A stretch of 64,000 bases of DNA from Saprospiraceae bacterium (GTDB lineage: Bacteria > Bacteroidota > Bacteroidia > Chitinophagales > Saprospiraceae): assembly GCA_041392805.1 (NCBI GenBank), contig JAWKLJ010000001.1, positions 2,418,001 to 2,482,000 on the forward strand, written 5' to 3'. How positions within the stretch are numbered: position 1 is the stretch's first letter; each line of letters starts with the position of its first letter. Below the pieces are notes generated by a model that was given only the letters and a program-made list of their open reading frames with translations, made no database searches and was not told the DNA's origin. Below are positions 38,293 through 47,247 of this stretch, piece by piece. The position numbers and the translations under genes are program-made.

Positions 38293-38350
38293 ATAAAATT
38301 CCTAAATGCAGTATTGAGCCTAAAGGTAATAAAATTCCTAAATGTAGTAT
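38293..38350. promoter_or_regulatory. Two 22-bp direct repeats upstream of padR
   Basis: ATAAAATTCCTAAATG followed by YAGTAT occurs at 38293-38314 and 38329-38350, 36 bp apart, differing at one base, directly before the start codon at 38289. This is the position of an autoregulatory operator. Confidence 0.5.
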
Positions 38351-38478
38351 ACTTAAAAACCACATTATGATAATTAAAATGAGCAGGGGGATATTTTTTT
38401 TAAAAAAAGTGATTGAAAAGTTATGGAATTTTCGTGGTTTGTACGTCTAAGGTATAGGGGGGCGGGGGGGGCGGCTTA

Positions 38479-38509
38479 GACTTTCCAAGTTTTAAAAACT
38501 TGGAAAGTC
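38479..38509. repeat. Perfect 31-bp palindrome
   Basis: GACTTTCCAAGTTTT, one A, then AAAACTTGGAAAGTC. It sits inside a strikingly GC-rich stretch (about 38457-38640, with GGCGGGGGGGGCGG and GCGACCGCGGCCGCC) unlike the surrounding DNA. No supported gene is present in 38351-38860. Confidence 0.85.
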
Positions 38510-38707
38510 TCCGTCCGCGACCGCGGCCGCCGGGGGCAGGGCGCAGAGGGGGGACACGGCGGGGACATAGCGGCAGGGCAGCGGCAAGCGAAACAACAGT
38601 AAACCGACATCCAAAGGACCGCTTTTGCCAGCTGGGGCCCACACCACAAGCCTCCTTACACCACCCCTAGTGGTCAGTCATGGTATGAATGTCGGGTAAA
38701 GTATCTG

Positions 38708-38843
38708 CGTATTTTTCTGCTGATCGAGGCGGAGAGCTTGTCCCGTACTTTAGTCAGGACTCCCGCGTCTAGCCTAACCAAACAAGGGGTTTCCGAACGA
38801 AGCGCAGGTGGAAAAGGCGTCATAGATTACCCAACTATTTAGG
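38708..38843. mobile_element. Diverged relative of the MITE-like element at 27.0 kb
   Basis: The left part (TATTTTTC...GATCGAGGCGG) and the right end (GATTACCCAACTATTTAG) align with TATTTTTC...GATCAAGGCGG and TATTACCCCGTTATTTAG of the 26997-27167 element, in the same order and at similar distance. The terminal repeats are not preserved. Confidence 0.4.
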
Positions 38844-38860
38844 CTTGACGGCCCCCTAGC

Positions 38861-39412
38861 CTATCCCTGCATCAAATCTTTTACCTCTTTCGCCTGGGCG
38901 AAGTGCCGCTTTTCATGAACGACGATGATATCAAAAGCCCTTTCAAGGGTATAAACAATATTTTTATTGGCTGGTGAACTGATGACTAGCCCCTTCTCCA
39001 ATAAGTCTTCACAGGCTGATATAAATTGGGCAAAGTCGGCCTGGTGTTTTTCAAAACGGGTGAGAATATCACCCTCAATTTCACTTTTCGAAGGCTCCCA
39101 TACCGAAAAAGTCTTTATTTTTTTACTTCGATCAGGCCCAGAGGCATTGTATATAAAATTGCCGAAGAAGCGCGTTAAAAAAGAAAATCTAGCTATCCAG
39201 GGAAGGGTATACGTTCCCGCACGAACTTGTTCAACTATTGGATAATAAGTACCATTAACAGTGATCAAGTGGTCAATATTTTGGGCAATGCTCCAACTTT
39301 GAGGATTTGGTTTCCATTGAAGCACCTCCTCCGATAGCCCTCCGAATTGTTGCTTGAATAAAGCAGTATTCGCTTCTAATTCAGTGATCCAGTTGGCAAT
39401 TTTAACTTTCAT
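38861..39412 (-). CDS. DinB-family protein
   Basis: 183 residues with the DinB four-helix pattern: WSIAQNIDHLITVNGTYYPIV near 40-60 supplies the first His ligand and IIVVHEKRHFAQAKEV near the end the other two. Members bind a divalent metal and often act in thiol-dependent transfer or stress. No partner is evident. Confidence 0.85.
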   Translation of the reverse strand: MKVKIANWITELEANTALFKQQFGGLSEEVLQWKPNPQSWSIAQNIDHLITVNGTYYPIVEQVRAGTYTLPWIARFSFLTRFFGNFIYNASGPDRSKKIKTFSVWEPSKSEIEGDILTRFEKHQADFAQFISACEDLLEKGLVISSPANKNIVYTLERAFDIIVVHEKRHFAQAKEVKDLMQG

Positions 39413-39461
39413 TATTATGCTTTTTTATGTTAGATTGGGACAAGAAGCGATTAAACGTTCC

Positions 39462-40190
39462 TTATACGAATTCCTCATTTCTAGGGCGATACACCTCTGG
39501 CTGATCCGAGCTACTAGATTCGTTTTCGAGTGCCGGCATCCGAAATTTAGTACGATAATAAAACCCTGCAAGCACGCCAAAGACAAATCCGCCAACGTGG
39601 GCCCAGTAGGCCACCCCTGCACTTTCTGCCGTAGAGACATCCAAAGAAGCCGAACCCGCCATCCACTGCTGCCAAATCCAAACACCCAGAAAAATAAAGG
39701 CCGATACCCTAAATACAAAGACGAAAAACAAAACCTTAACTTTAGAATGAGGAAACATCACCAAATAGGCCCCCATCACCGCCGAAATGGCTCCGCTGGC
39801 GCCTACCGTTGGAATTTCACTGCCCATATTGAAATAAATATGGCAAATATGAGCAGCTAACCCTCCTAAAAAGTAGAAAACAAAAAACTTGGAAGTCCCT
39901 ATTGTAGCCTCTATGTTATCTGCAAAAACCCAAAGGAATAACATGTTTCCTATCAAATGCATCCACCCTCCATGCAAAAACATACTGGTGAATAGGGTAT
40001 ACATGGCTTCCCCTTGTTGTATCTTATACGGGAACGCCCCATAGTCTAAGATGAATTGGGTAAGCCCACCTTGCTTAGATTCCAACGATAATTCGTATAG
40101 AAAAATAAGAATATTAAACGCGATTAAAGCATAACTCAGATAGGGGTAATAGCCTCTTTTTACATTATCATCTCCAATCGGAAATATCAT
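39462..40190 (-). CDS. Rhomboid-family intramembrane serine protease
   Basis: 242 residues, six to seven membrane helices. The catalytic Ser is in TVGASGAISAVMGAY and the His in AYWAHVGGFVFG; FLHGGWMHLIGNMLFLWVF is the conserved loop-helix 2. The last 30 residues are hydrophilic. It cleaves membrane proteins within the bilayer. It is divergent from the DUF4856 operon. Confidence 0.92.
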   Translation of the reverse strand: MIFPIGDDNVKRGYYPYLSYALIAFNILIFLYELSLESKQGGLTQFILDYGAFPYKIQQGEAMYTLFTSMFLHGGWMHLIGNMLFLWVFADNIEATIGTSKFFVFYFLGGLAAHICHIYFNMGSEIPTVGASGAISAVMGAYLVMFPHSKVKVLFFVFVFRVSAFIFLGVWIWQQWMAGSASLDVSTAESAGVAYWAHVGGFVFGVLAGFYYRTKFRMPALENESSSSDQPEVYRPRNEEFV

Positions 40191-40402
40191 AGTCTCTAAT
40201 TTTAAAAGAAAGGTAAGTAGCTTTTATCTAGCCTGCAAATGAAATCGGCTTAAGTAGCCATTTTCCTAGATATACGTATGCAACCTACTCGCTAACCTCC
40301 TTTCGGTTTATTCAATCATTACGGTACCTTCCTAACGTAAAAGTCACCAATATTAGGTATCCACATTCCCTAAATTTAGTCCTAAATGCCAACATTTCGG
40401 TA

Positions 40403-40433
40403 TTGCTCAACTTCTTTGGGCCGATTATCTTTG
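40403..40433 (+). promoter_or_regulatory. Predicted sigma-A promoter of the imelysin/TonB operon
   Basis: TTG (40403-40405), 20 bases, TATCTTTG (40426-40433), 47 bp before the ATG at 40480. No clear Fur box is visible, though TAAATTTAGTCCTAAATG just upstream is a partial dyad. Confidence 0.6.
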
Positions 40434-40479
40434 CCCTTGTTCTTATTTAGACTTAATCTAATTAAACAAAATATAAGCT

Positions 40480-41592
40480 ATGAAATCAATCTTTCCCGCT
40501 TCTTTAAAGATGCTACTGCTATGTGCACTACTACTGGGGCAATCATGCCAAAAAGAGGATAACAATGCTCCCTCCTATGATATCCCCAATGACTACAGTT
40601 TTGAAAATGTCAATTATAGTGGCCAAACACAGCGCTTAGCTATGTTTTTAGAACTCAAATCTTATATGGGGACAGCTAAAACCCAAGGTGTCGCACTGGA
40701 TGCAACTAAGTTAAAAGCCATGTATGCTAATGACAGTGCTAATGCAGGCTGGACCAATGCCTATGATTCGTCTAAGCAGTTGAAAAACAAGACTTTTACT
40801 ATAGTGCAAAATACCTTTGACGCGCTTTTTGATCAATTAGCACTAGCTAGCCAATCTACAAAGCCAGGCGCAGAAGGTCAGGCAGGGGTAGTGTCTGACT
40901 TAGATGGCTCCAAGCGGTATCTATTAGGCTCCAATGGCCTGGACCATGCCCAATTGATTGAAAAGGGACTAATGGGGGCCTGTCTTTACTATCAAGCCAC
41001 CGCCGTATACATGGGGGCAGATAAAATGAATGTAGATAATGAAACGGTAAGCCCCGGAGAAGGAACCGCCATGGAGCACCATTGGGATGAAGCCTTTGGC
41101 TACTTTGGTGTCCCAACTGATTTTCCAAGCACTAAAGATGGTTTGCTGTTCTGGGGTAGCTATTCGAATCAACGCGATGCCGTTTTAGGGAGTAATGCGC
41201 TTTTGATGAATGCACTGATTAAAGGACGGGCCGCCATTTCGCATAAGGACCTGGCAACGCGGGATGAAGCTATCACAGAAGCTCAGGAGATTTGGGAACT
41301 GATCAGCGTGGGCTCCGCAATTCATTATATCAACGAGACGCTAGATCACTTTGACGATATGGCCATCCGGGGACATGCCCTTTCTGAAGGAATCGGCTTT
41401 GCCTATAGCCTTCAGTTCAATCCTAATAAAAAGATAACTAATTCACAGATAACTAATATCCTGACCCTCATGGGAGGCGCTGATGTTTTTGACGAAATGA
41501 ACCTCTATCAAGCAGACCAGTCAAAGCTACAGGAAGCCAAAGATTTGCTCGCCAACTATTATGGCCTTGGGGATAAGAAAGATGATTTTTGA
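40480..41592 (+). CDS. DUF4856 lipoprotein
   Basis: 370 residues. Lipobox GQSC at Cys23. YDIPNDYSFENVNYSGQTQRLAMFLELKSYM is the DUF4856 signature; NKIGVDNE-like and AMEHHWDEAFGYFGVPTDFP follow, with HYINETLDHFDD further on. The family is imelysin-like and usually encoded beside an imelysin and a TonB receptor, as here. Probably anchored in the outer membrane or periplasm and involved in metal (iron) uptake (inference from context). Confidence 0.85.
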   Translation: MKSIFPASLKMLLLCALLLGQSCQKEDNNAPSYDIPNDYSFENVNYSGQTQRLAMFLELKSYMGTAKTQGVALDATKLKAMYANDSANAGWTNAYDSSKQLKNKTFTIVQNTFDALFDQLALASQSTKPGAEGQAGVVSDLDGSKRYLLGSNGLDHAQLIEKGLMGACLYYQATAVYMGADKMNVDNETVSPGEGTAMEHHWDEAFGYFGVPTDFPSTKDGLLFWGSYSNQRDAVLGSNALLMNALIKGRAAISHKDLATRDEAITEAQEIWELISVGSAIHYINETLDHFDDMAIRGHALSEGIGFAYSLQFNPNKKITNSQITNILTLMGGADVFDEMNLYQADQSKLQEAKDLLANYYGLGDKKDDF

Positions 41593-41663
41593 TGTGATTA
41601 CATATAACTATTTTATCAAAGCGCTGCCCCAAGTAGCGCTTTGGCTTTATTTCAAAAGACAAC

Positions 41664-42797
41664 ATGAAAAAGACCTCAACAACAAGCATGATTTTGCTGC
41701 TCTTACTCCTTAGCCTTTGCTCCTGCAAGCCCAATGGTGATACACCTGATCTGTGCCACAGCGAATTAGACCAACAAGCCCTTTTCCAAAACTTGGCAGA
41801 TCAGCTTATTATCCCTCGTTATATGGATTTTCAACATGCGGTGGCTAATCTGTTAGGTCAGACTGAAATATTCTCAGCTTCACCTAATTTAGCAATGCTG
41901 CATTCACTCCAAAACGCTTTCAAAACAGCATACGTCAGTTGGCAATACGTTGCACAATACGAATTCGGCCCAGCAGAGGACCTCAATATTCGAAACCTAG
42001 TCAACCATTTTCCGGCAGATGTAGCACTTATTCAGGCTAATATCGAAGCAGGGAAAACATCTTTTAGCCAGGCAGAAGCCTTTGATCGGGGCTTGCCAGC
42101 CCTCGATTATTTACTTTTTGGTTTAGGAGGGGACGATGCCGAAATCTTAGCAAAATACGTAAATGGTACCCCACAAAAAACCTATTACCTCGAATACCTC
42201 CGCCATTTAGTTATCGATATCGAAACCAACATTAATGCCGTCGTAAACCAATGGACTAATGCTAATGATGCTTATCGCGAGAATTTTATAGCTAATACAG
42301 GTACGGCAGCTGGTTCCGCTTTAAGTCTTCTTATTAACGGCCTTAATGAACACTATGAAATGATCCGCCGAGATAAAATCGGTATTCCTGTTGGTGCACT
42401 CACCCTTGGTTTCCCTAATCCAGACAAGGTGGAGGCCCCCTACGCTGGCATTTCGGCCGAACTAGCCCTCACTGCCACCCAAGCGGCCAAGGAATTATAC
42501 CTAGGTCAAGGCAAGGATGGCATAAATCGCGAAGGCCTCGATGATTACCTGCAACAGATCAGTGAAAAAGAGGAAGGTCTGGCCCTCCACCAAAACATTA
42601 AACAGCAATTTGACTTAGCCATCGCAGCATTAACCGGCTTGGCCGACCCTTTATCGGGTACGATAATAAGTGAGCAGGCTAAAGTGGAATCGGCCTACGC
42701 CGAAATTGTCAAACAAGTGGTCAACATCAAAACAGATATGCCGTCGCTGCTCTGCATAGCCATTACCTATGTAGATAATCCGAGTGATTCTGATTAA
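41664..42797 (+). CDS. Imelysin-family lipoprotein
   Basis: 377 residues. Lipobox CSC (Cys18). Imelysin features include FGPAEDLNIRNLVNHFPADVALIQANIEAG and FDRGLPALDYLLFGLGGDD. Members are iron-regulated periplasmic or surface proteins in several Bacteroidota and Proteobacteria. It is the second gene of the operon, 71 bp after DUF4856. Confidence 0.88.
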   Translation: MKKTSTTSMILLLLLLSLCSCKPNGDTPDLCHSELDQQALFQNLADQLIIPRYMDFQHAVANLLGQTEIFSASPNLAMLHSLQNAFKTAYVSWQYVAQYEFGPAEDLNIRNLVNHFPADVALIQANIEAGKTSFSQAEAFDRGLPALDYLLFGLGGDDAEILAKYVNGTPQKTYYLEYLRHLVIDIETNINAVVNQWTNANDAYRENFIANTGTAAGSALSLLINGLNEHYEMIRRDKIGIPVGALTLGFPNPDKVEAPYAGISAELALTATQAAKELYLGQGKDGINREGLDDYLQQISEKEEGLALHQNIKQQFDLAIAALTGLADPLSGTIISEQAKVESAYAEIVKQVVNIKTDMPSLLCIAITYVDNPSDSD

Positions 42798-42882
42798 GAA
42801 ATAAAATATACATCATGATGGAGCTGCCCTGAAACGTATATCCATAAAAATAGCGGCACCTCTCTATCATCTAATTTAAAAA

Positions 42883-44418
42883 GTGAAAACCAAGCTAAAT
42901 AGCCTGCTATTCCGTTCTACGTCTATTGCTCCGCTCATCACTTTCCGGATACTGTTTGGCGGATTGATGTTGGTAGGGGCCCTGCGTTTTATGCATTTGG
43001 GCTGGGTGGAGCGTTTGTATGTAGCCCCCAGGGTTTTCTTCAAATTTTATGGCTTTGAGTGGGTAGAAAATTTCGGCGAAAGGGGAATGTATCTCTTATA
43101 TTCCTTGATTGCACTGAGCGCCGCTTTCATCATGGTTGGTTTGTTTTATCGCCTGGCCGCTATTCTTTTTTTTCTCAGTTTTACTTATGCAGAGTTAATC
43201 GATAGCACTAACTATCTTAATCATTATTATTTGGTTTGTCTTCTTGCTTTTTTGCTGATTTTTCTGCCTGCACATCGCGCCTATTCCGTCGATGTTTGGA
43301 GAAAACCAGCCTGGCAACTCCAGCGGGTCCCCGCCTGGACAATCAATGTAATCATCTTCCAAATTAGCATCGTTTATGTTTGCGCTGGTATTGCCAAACT
43401 CAGTAGTGATTGGCTTCTGAGGGCCATGCCCTTGGCGATCTGGTTGCCAACTAAAGCGAACTGGCCACTGCTTGGCCCACTCTTTGCCCACTCCTGGACT
43501 GCCTATGCCTTTAGCTGGGCCGGGGCGCTCTATGATTTGACTATCCCTTTTTTCCTACTACATCCTCGTACCCGACCATTTGCGTATATCGCCGTCATCG
43601 GCTTCCATGTGCTAACCAAACTTCTTTTTAATATCGGCCTTTTTCCCTTTATCATGATTTTTAATACGCTGATTTTCTTTTCTGGGGCATGGCATGAGCG
43701 GTTTCTTATGGTTGGGAAGTTGGGAAGTCGAAAGTTGGGAGGAGAAAGTTGGGAAATTGAGAAATTGGGAAATCTGAAGTGGGACAGTTTGGGTGTCCGA
43801 TGGTCGAAGAGCCCGAATGTACAACCATGGAGACTTTTAACTTCGAATCAGCCACCATCCCGTCCTCAACTTCCAACTTCCAACCCACAACCAGCCACAA
43901 TCTGGTTCTCGGCTTTCGACTTTCGACTTACCATTGGCCATAATCTAGTCCACTATTTACAAAAAAAACTCATCCTAATAGCCCTAACCCTATACTTCTC
44001 CCTCCAAGTCTTTCTCCCCTTTCGCTATCTCTTCTATCCAGGATATCTGCTATGGACAGAGGAAGGTTATCGCTTCTCTTGGCGTGTAATGTTAGTAGAA
44101 AAAGTGGGGCAAGCTACCTTTTATATACACGATTTGGAAAATGGACGGAAAAGCGAGGTAGACAATAGCAAGTACCTTAGTCTTTTTCAAGAAAAACAGA
44201 TGGTCATTCAACCGGATATGATCTTGCAGTATGCTCATTTTTTAGCCAAAACTTACGAAGAAGAACAAGGCATTTGCCAACCCAAAGTAACTGTAAATAG
44301 CCACGTGGCTTTGAATGGCAGGCGAAGTCAAGCTTTTGTCAACCCCAATATCGACCTAGCTGCCATCAAGGATGGCTGGGCTCCTAAACACTGGATAATT
44401 CCTTTTAGACATGAGTGA
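42883..44418 (+). CDS. HTTM-domain membrane protein (gamma-carboxylase-like) with an in-frame low-complexity insertion
   Basis: 511 residues starting at GTG 42883. HTTM features: ITFRILFGGLMLVGALRF, FKFYGFEWV, ELIDSTNYLNHYYLVCLLAFL, YVCAGIAKLSSDWL and the C-terminal LLWTEEGYRFSWRVML and VIQPDMILQYAHFL. Residues about 276-350 (43709-43930) are unlike the family: they are encoded by GAAGTTGGGAAGTC-type repeats and their complements, inserted between SGAWHERFL and the next helix without breaking the frame. HTTM proteins recur in imelysin/TonB loci. The next gene overlaps its end by 8 bases. Confidence 0.85.
   Translation: MKTKLNSLLFRSTSIAPLITFRILFGGLMLVGALRFMHLGWVERLYVAPRVFFKFYGFEWVENFGERGMYLLYSLIALSAAFIMVGLFYRLAAILFFLSFTYAELIDSTNYLNHYYLVCLLAFLLIFLPAHRAYSVDVWRKPAWQLQRVPAWTINVIIFQISIVYVCAGIAKLSSDWLLRAMPLAIWLPTKANWPLLGPLFAHSWTAYAFSWAGALYDLTIPFFLLHPRTRPFAYIAVIGFHVLTKLLFNIGLFPFIMIFNTLIFFSGAWHERFLMVGKLGSRKLGGESWEIEKLGNLKWDSLGVRWSKSPNVQPWRLLTSNQPPSRPQLPTSNPQPATIWFSAFDFRLTIGHNLVHYLQKKLILIALTLYFSLQVFLPFRYLFYPGYLLWTEEGYRFSWRVMLVEKVGQATFYIHDLENGRKSEVDNSKYLSLFQEKQMVIQPDMILQYAHFLAKTYEEEQGICQPKVTVNSHVALNGRRSQAFVNPNIDLAAIKDGWAPKHWIIPFRHE
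43709..43930. repeat. GAAGTTGG-type repeat element inside the HTTM gene
   Basis: GTTGGGAAGTTGGGAAGTCG, GAAAGTTGGG and GAAATTGGG units are followed about 100 bases later by CAACTTCCAACTTCCAACCC and CGACTTTCGACTTACC, giving an imperfect hairpin. A similar pair is intergenic at 5166-5296. Length is a multiple of three within the limits of reading, since the frame continues. Confidence 0.7.
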
Positions 44419-46864
44419 AAAAATATACATCCATTGGCTCCTTTTAGCCATAACCATCATGATTGGTGGCGGCCTATCTGCTCAATCTGCTACGCTGATG
44501 GGGACTGTTACAGCAACTGAAAGTGGACAGCCGATCAAAGGTGCAACCGTCTTTTTGACAGCAACAAACCAAAGTATTGTTACCAACCACATGGGGCAGT
44601 TCAGTCTCCCCGCTCTGACCATAGGTCGATATCATGTAACTGTTTTCGCCACCGGTTTTTCAACTGTTCAAAAAGAAATCATGCTCGACCAGCAGGAAAC
44701 CTTTATGGAGATCAACATGGCACCCCTTTCTTATAATTTGGACGTTGTGCAAATTCAAGGGGATAAAGGGGAGGAAATATATGGTCTTCGTAGCTTGCGC
44801 AACGTAGAAGGGGTAGGCATTTATGCTGCCAAAAAAAGCGAGGTGATCGAACTAGACAATATGGTGGCCAATCTGGCCTCGAACAACGCCAGAGAGATTT
44901 ACAAAGGAATTGCAGGCTTGAACATCTGGGAAAACGATGGCGCTGGCTTACAATTGGCGATTGGCGCCCGCGGCCTGGATCCCAACCGCAGCTCCAACTT
45001 CAACACCCGTCAGAATGGCTATGACATCAGCGCAGACGCCCTCGGCTATCCAGAAAGCTATTACACCCCACCCGCCCAAGCACTCCAACGCATCGAAATT
45101 GTCCGTGGGGCCGCCTCCTTGCAGTATGGCACGCAGTTTGGCGGATTGCTCAACTTCGTTTTCAGAGATGGGCCGGAGGACAAGGTTTTTGAATTTAATT
45201 CGGAACAAACCTTGGGCTCCTTTAATTTTTTCAATTCCTTCAATAGCATTGGAGGGACCAAGGGGAAAGTTAATTATTATGGCTTCTATCAATATAAACA
45301 AGGGGATGGGTGGCGAGCGAATAGCGGCTTTGAGCAGCAAACTGGCTTTGCCCGGATCGGGCTTAAACTTTCGGATCGCTTCCAAATGGGCATTGAATTT
45401 ACCCAAATGAATTACCTCGCCCAGCAGGCTGGCGGTTTGGTTGATTTTGAGTTTAAGCAAAATCCACAGCAGTCCAAACGGGAACGCAACTGGTTTGATG
45501 TCAACTGGAATCTGGCAGCCTTCACACTCGACTACCGACTCTCCGACCGCACCCGACTCAATGTACGCAACTTCCTACTGCTTGCCCGCCGCAGCGCCTT
45601 GGGAGATCTAGGCCCTACCAATCGACCGGACCCCTTGCGGGAGCGTGATCTGATCATCGGCACCTACCAAAACTTTGGCAATGAAACAAGGTTGATTCAT
45701 CGCTATGACTTAGGCAATCAATTAGCTACTTTCCTAATAGGTTTGCGCTATTATCAGGGGTATACCCACAATCAGCAAGGAGATGCCAATGACGGGAAGG
45801 AACCTGACTTTCAATTTTTACACCCCGACGACCTTGAAAAATCGGATTATGAATTCCCTAGCCGAAACGTGGCTTTATTCGCAGAAAATCTTTTTAATAT
45901 TTCACCTCGTTTCAGCCTTACACCAGGTATTCGAATGGAGTACATCCGTACGGCCTCAGAAGGGTATTTCAAACAGCGTGTGTTTTCGGGTAATCAGGTG
46001 ATTTTTGAGCAGCGCTTTGAGGATGCAAAGGTGAATGAACGCACTTTTGCCCTTTTGGGCTTAGGAGCCAGCTATAAGACAAATGATAAGATTGAGTCTT
46101 ACGCCAATTTTTCACAAAATTATCGGGCCATTAACTTTAGTGATCTTGCCGTCGTAAACCCCAACCTGGAAATTGATTCCCTGCTCAAAGATGAAAGTGG
46201 TTTTAACCTTGATGTAGGTATCAGAGGGAATACCCTGGCTAATCGCCTGCGATTCGATTGCAGTATTTTTTATTTGCAATATAACGACCGCATTGGTACA
46301 GCTGAAAAAGAAGTTGTTCAATTCTTTGGAGACATCCCTGTAACAAGTGCAGTAGCTTATCGGACCAATGTCGGAGATGCCCGAATCATTGGACTAGAAG
46401 CCTTTGCAGAGGCCGACCTCTGGAAATTTGTCTTTGGGACATCCAGCAAGCCCGCTTTGAACCTATTTGCCAACCTCAGCTTGTTGCAAGGGAAATACCT
46501 CAGTGGCCAAGCCATTTTTGTGGGAAAACAAGTAGAACTTATACCACCTATCAGCCTGAAAACTGGCCTTAATTTTAGTTATCAACGATGGGGCATCAGC
46601 TATCAATTCACTTATGTGTCTGAACATTTTAGTGATGCAACCAATGCCGTCATGGTAGCAAATGCTACCCGAGGAATAATTCCAAGTTATCAGGTCATGG
46701 ATGCTTCATTGCGTTACCAATGGCCAAGCTATCGGCTACAAATCGGCGTCAACAACCTGACAAATGAGGCTTATTTCACCCGGCGGGCGACGGGTTATCC
46801 TGGCCCTGGGATTATCCCTGCTGAGGGGAGACGGTTTTACGCCTCCCTCCAGATGAAATTATAA
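44411..46864 (+). CDS. TonB-dependent outer-membrane receptor (FecA-like)
   Basis: 817 residues with a signal peptide (about 1-25). A carboxypeptidase-regulatory-like domain (LMGTVTATESGQPIKGATV) leads to the plug (NNAREIYKGIAGLNIWENDG, QRIEIVRGAASLQYGTQFGG) and the 22-strand barrel ending in LQMKL. The plug resembles ferric-citrate/siderophore receptors. With imelysin and HTTM upstream it probably imports an iron chelate. The start overlaps the HTTM end by 8 bases, so translation is coupled. Confidence 0.92.
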   Translation: MSEKIYIHWLLLAITIMIGGGLSAQSATLMGTVTATESGQPIKGATVFLTATNQSIVTNHMGQFSLPALTIGRYHVTVFATGFSTVQKEIMLDQQETFMEINMAPLSYNLDVVQIQGDKGEEIYGLRSLRNVEGVGIYAAKKSEVIELDNMVANLASNNAREIYKGIAGLNIWENDGAGLQLAIGARGLDPNRSSNFNTRQNGYDISADALGYPESYYTPPAQALQRIEIVRGAASLQYGTQFGGLLNFVFRDGPEDKVFEFNSEQTLGSFNFFNSFNSIGGTKGKVNYYGFYQYKQGDGWRANSGFEQQTGFARIGLKLSDRFQMGIEFTQMNYLAQQAGGLVDFEFKQNPQQSKRERNWFDVNWNLAAFTLDYRLSDRTRLNVRNFLLLARRSALGDLGPTNRPDPLRERDLIIGTYQNFGNETRLIHRYDLGNQLATFLIGLRYYQGYTHNQQGDANDGKEPDFQFLHPDDLEKSDYEFPSRNVALFAENLFNISPRFSLTPGIRMEYIRTASEGYFKQRVFSGNQVIFEQRFEDAKVNERTFALLGLGASYKTNDKIESYANFSQNYRAINFSDLAVVNPNLEIDSLLKDESGFNLDVGIRGNTLANRLRFDCSIFYLQYNDRIGTAEKEVVQFFGDIPVTSAVAYRTNVGDARIIGLEAFAEADLWKFVFGTSSKPALNLFANLSLLQGKYLSGQAIFVGKQVELIPPISLKTGLNFSYQRWGISYQFTYVSEHFSDATNAVMVANATRGIIPSYQVMDASLRYQWPSYRLQIGVNNLTNEAYFTRRATGYPGPGIIPAEGRRFYASLQMKL

Positions 46865-46873
46865 GTAACGTGA

Positions 46874-46902
46874 GGTTTGCTATGAAGGACTCCGCCATTA
46901 GC
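46874..46902 (+). repeat. Dispersed 29-bp repeat, copy 2
   Basis: GGTTTGC-T-ATGAAGGACTCC plus GCCATTAGC; 28 of 29 bases match the minus-strand copy at 7612-7640. Confidence 0.75.
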
Positions 46903-47137
46903 AGATTCGGCGTTAAAAAACAGTCTGCAACGAAGTCTGGGATGGCTTGGTCCAGTGGACCAAAGAGCGAGTGCCCGCACAAAAAACTGTTTGAGCTTCT
47001 AAAAAACCAAGATGAATTACAAATGATTAATAATCAACGGTTTTTGAGCAATAACCTGAACCCAATAGCGAGTTTTTTTTGTGCAACGGAGTGAAAGACT
47101 GTTTTAGCCGAAGATGCGTCAGGCGGCGGTTTTGGCT

Positions 47138-47161
47138 CCACCTTTTCCCGCGAAAAGGTGG
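47138..47161. terminator. Perfect 10-bp hairpin between convergent genes
   Basis: CCACCTTTTC-CCGC-GAAAAGGTGG, between the TonB receptor and the convergent nuclease gene. Not followed by a long T run, so termination is a guess. Confidence 0.45.
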
Positions 47162-47247
47162 AAAAGCAAATTTTGTTGCCAAGCATCCTTGTAAATGCCT
47201 GGTTAGCCAAGATAAATGGGGAATAGACGCTCACGTTAAGTAGGATT

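Larger units (their letters stand above)
46867..47237. other. Gene-free stretch bounded by AACGTGAG/CTCACGTT
   Basis: The 383-bp gap after the TonB receptor starts with AACGTGAG (46867-46874) and ends with CTCACGTT (47230-47237). It carries the second copy of the 29-bp dispersed repeat (46874-46902) and a strong hairpin (47138-47161). The frame at 46870-47094 looks spurious. Confidence 0.35.

Noticed and set aside
38421..38642. 73-codon minus-strand frame
   Set aside because: It is a by-product of the GC-rich stretch, with Pro/Arg runs and no homology-like pattern.
46870..47094. 74-codon plus-strand frame
   Set aside because: Only its first residues match another site, and that match is the dispersed DNA repeat, not a protein family.
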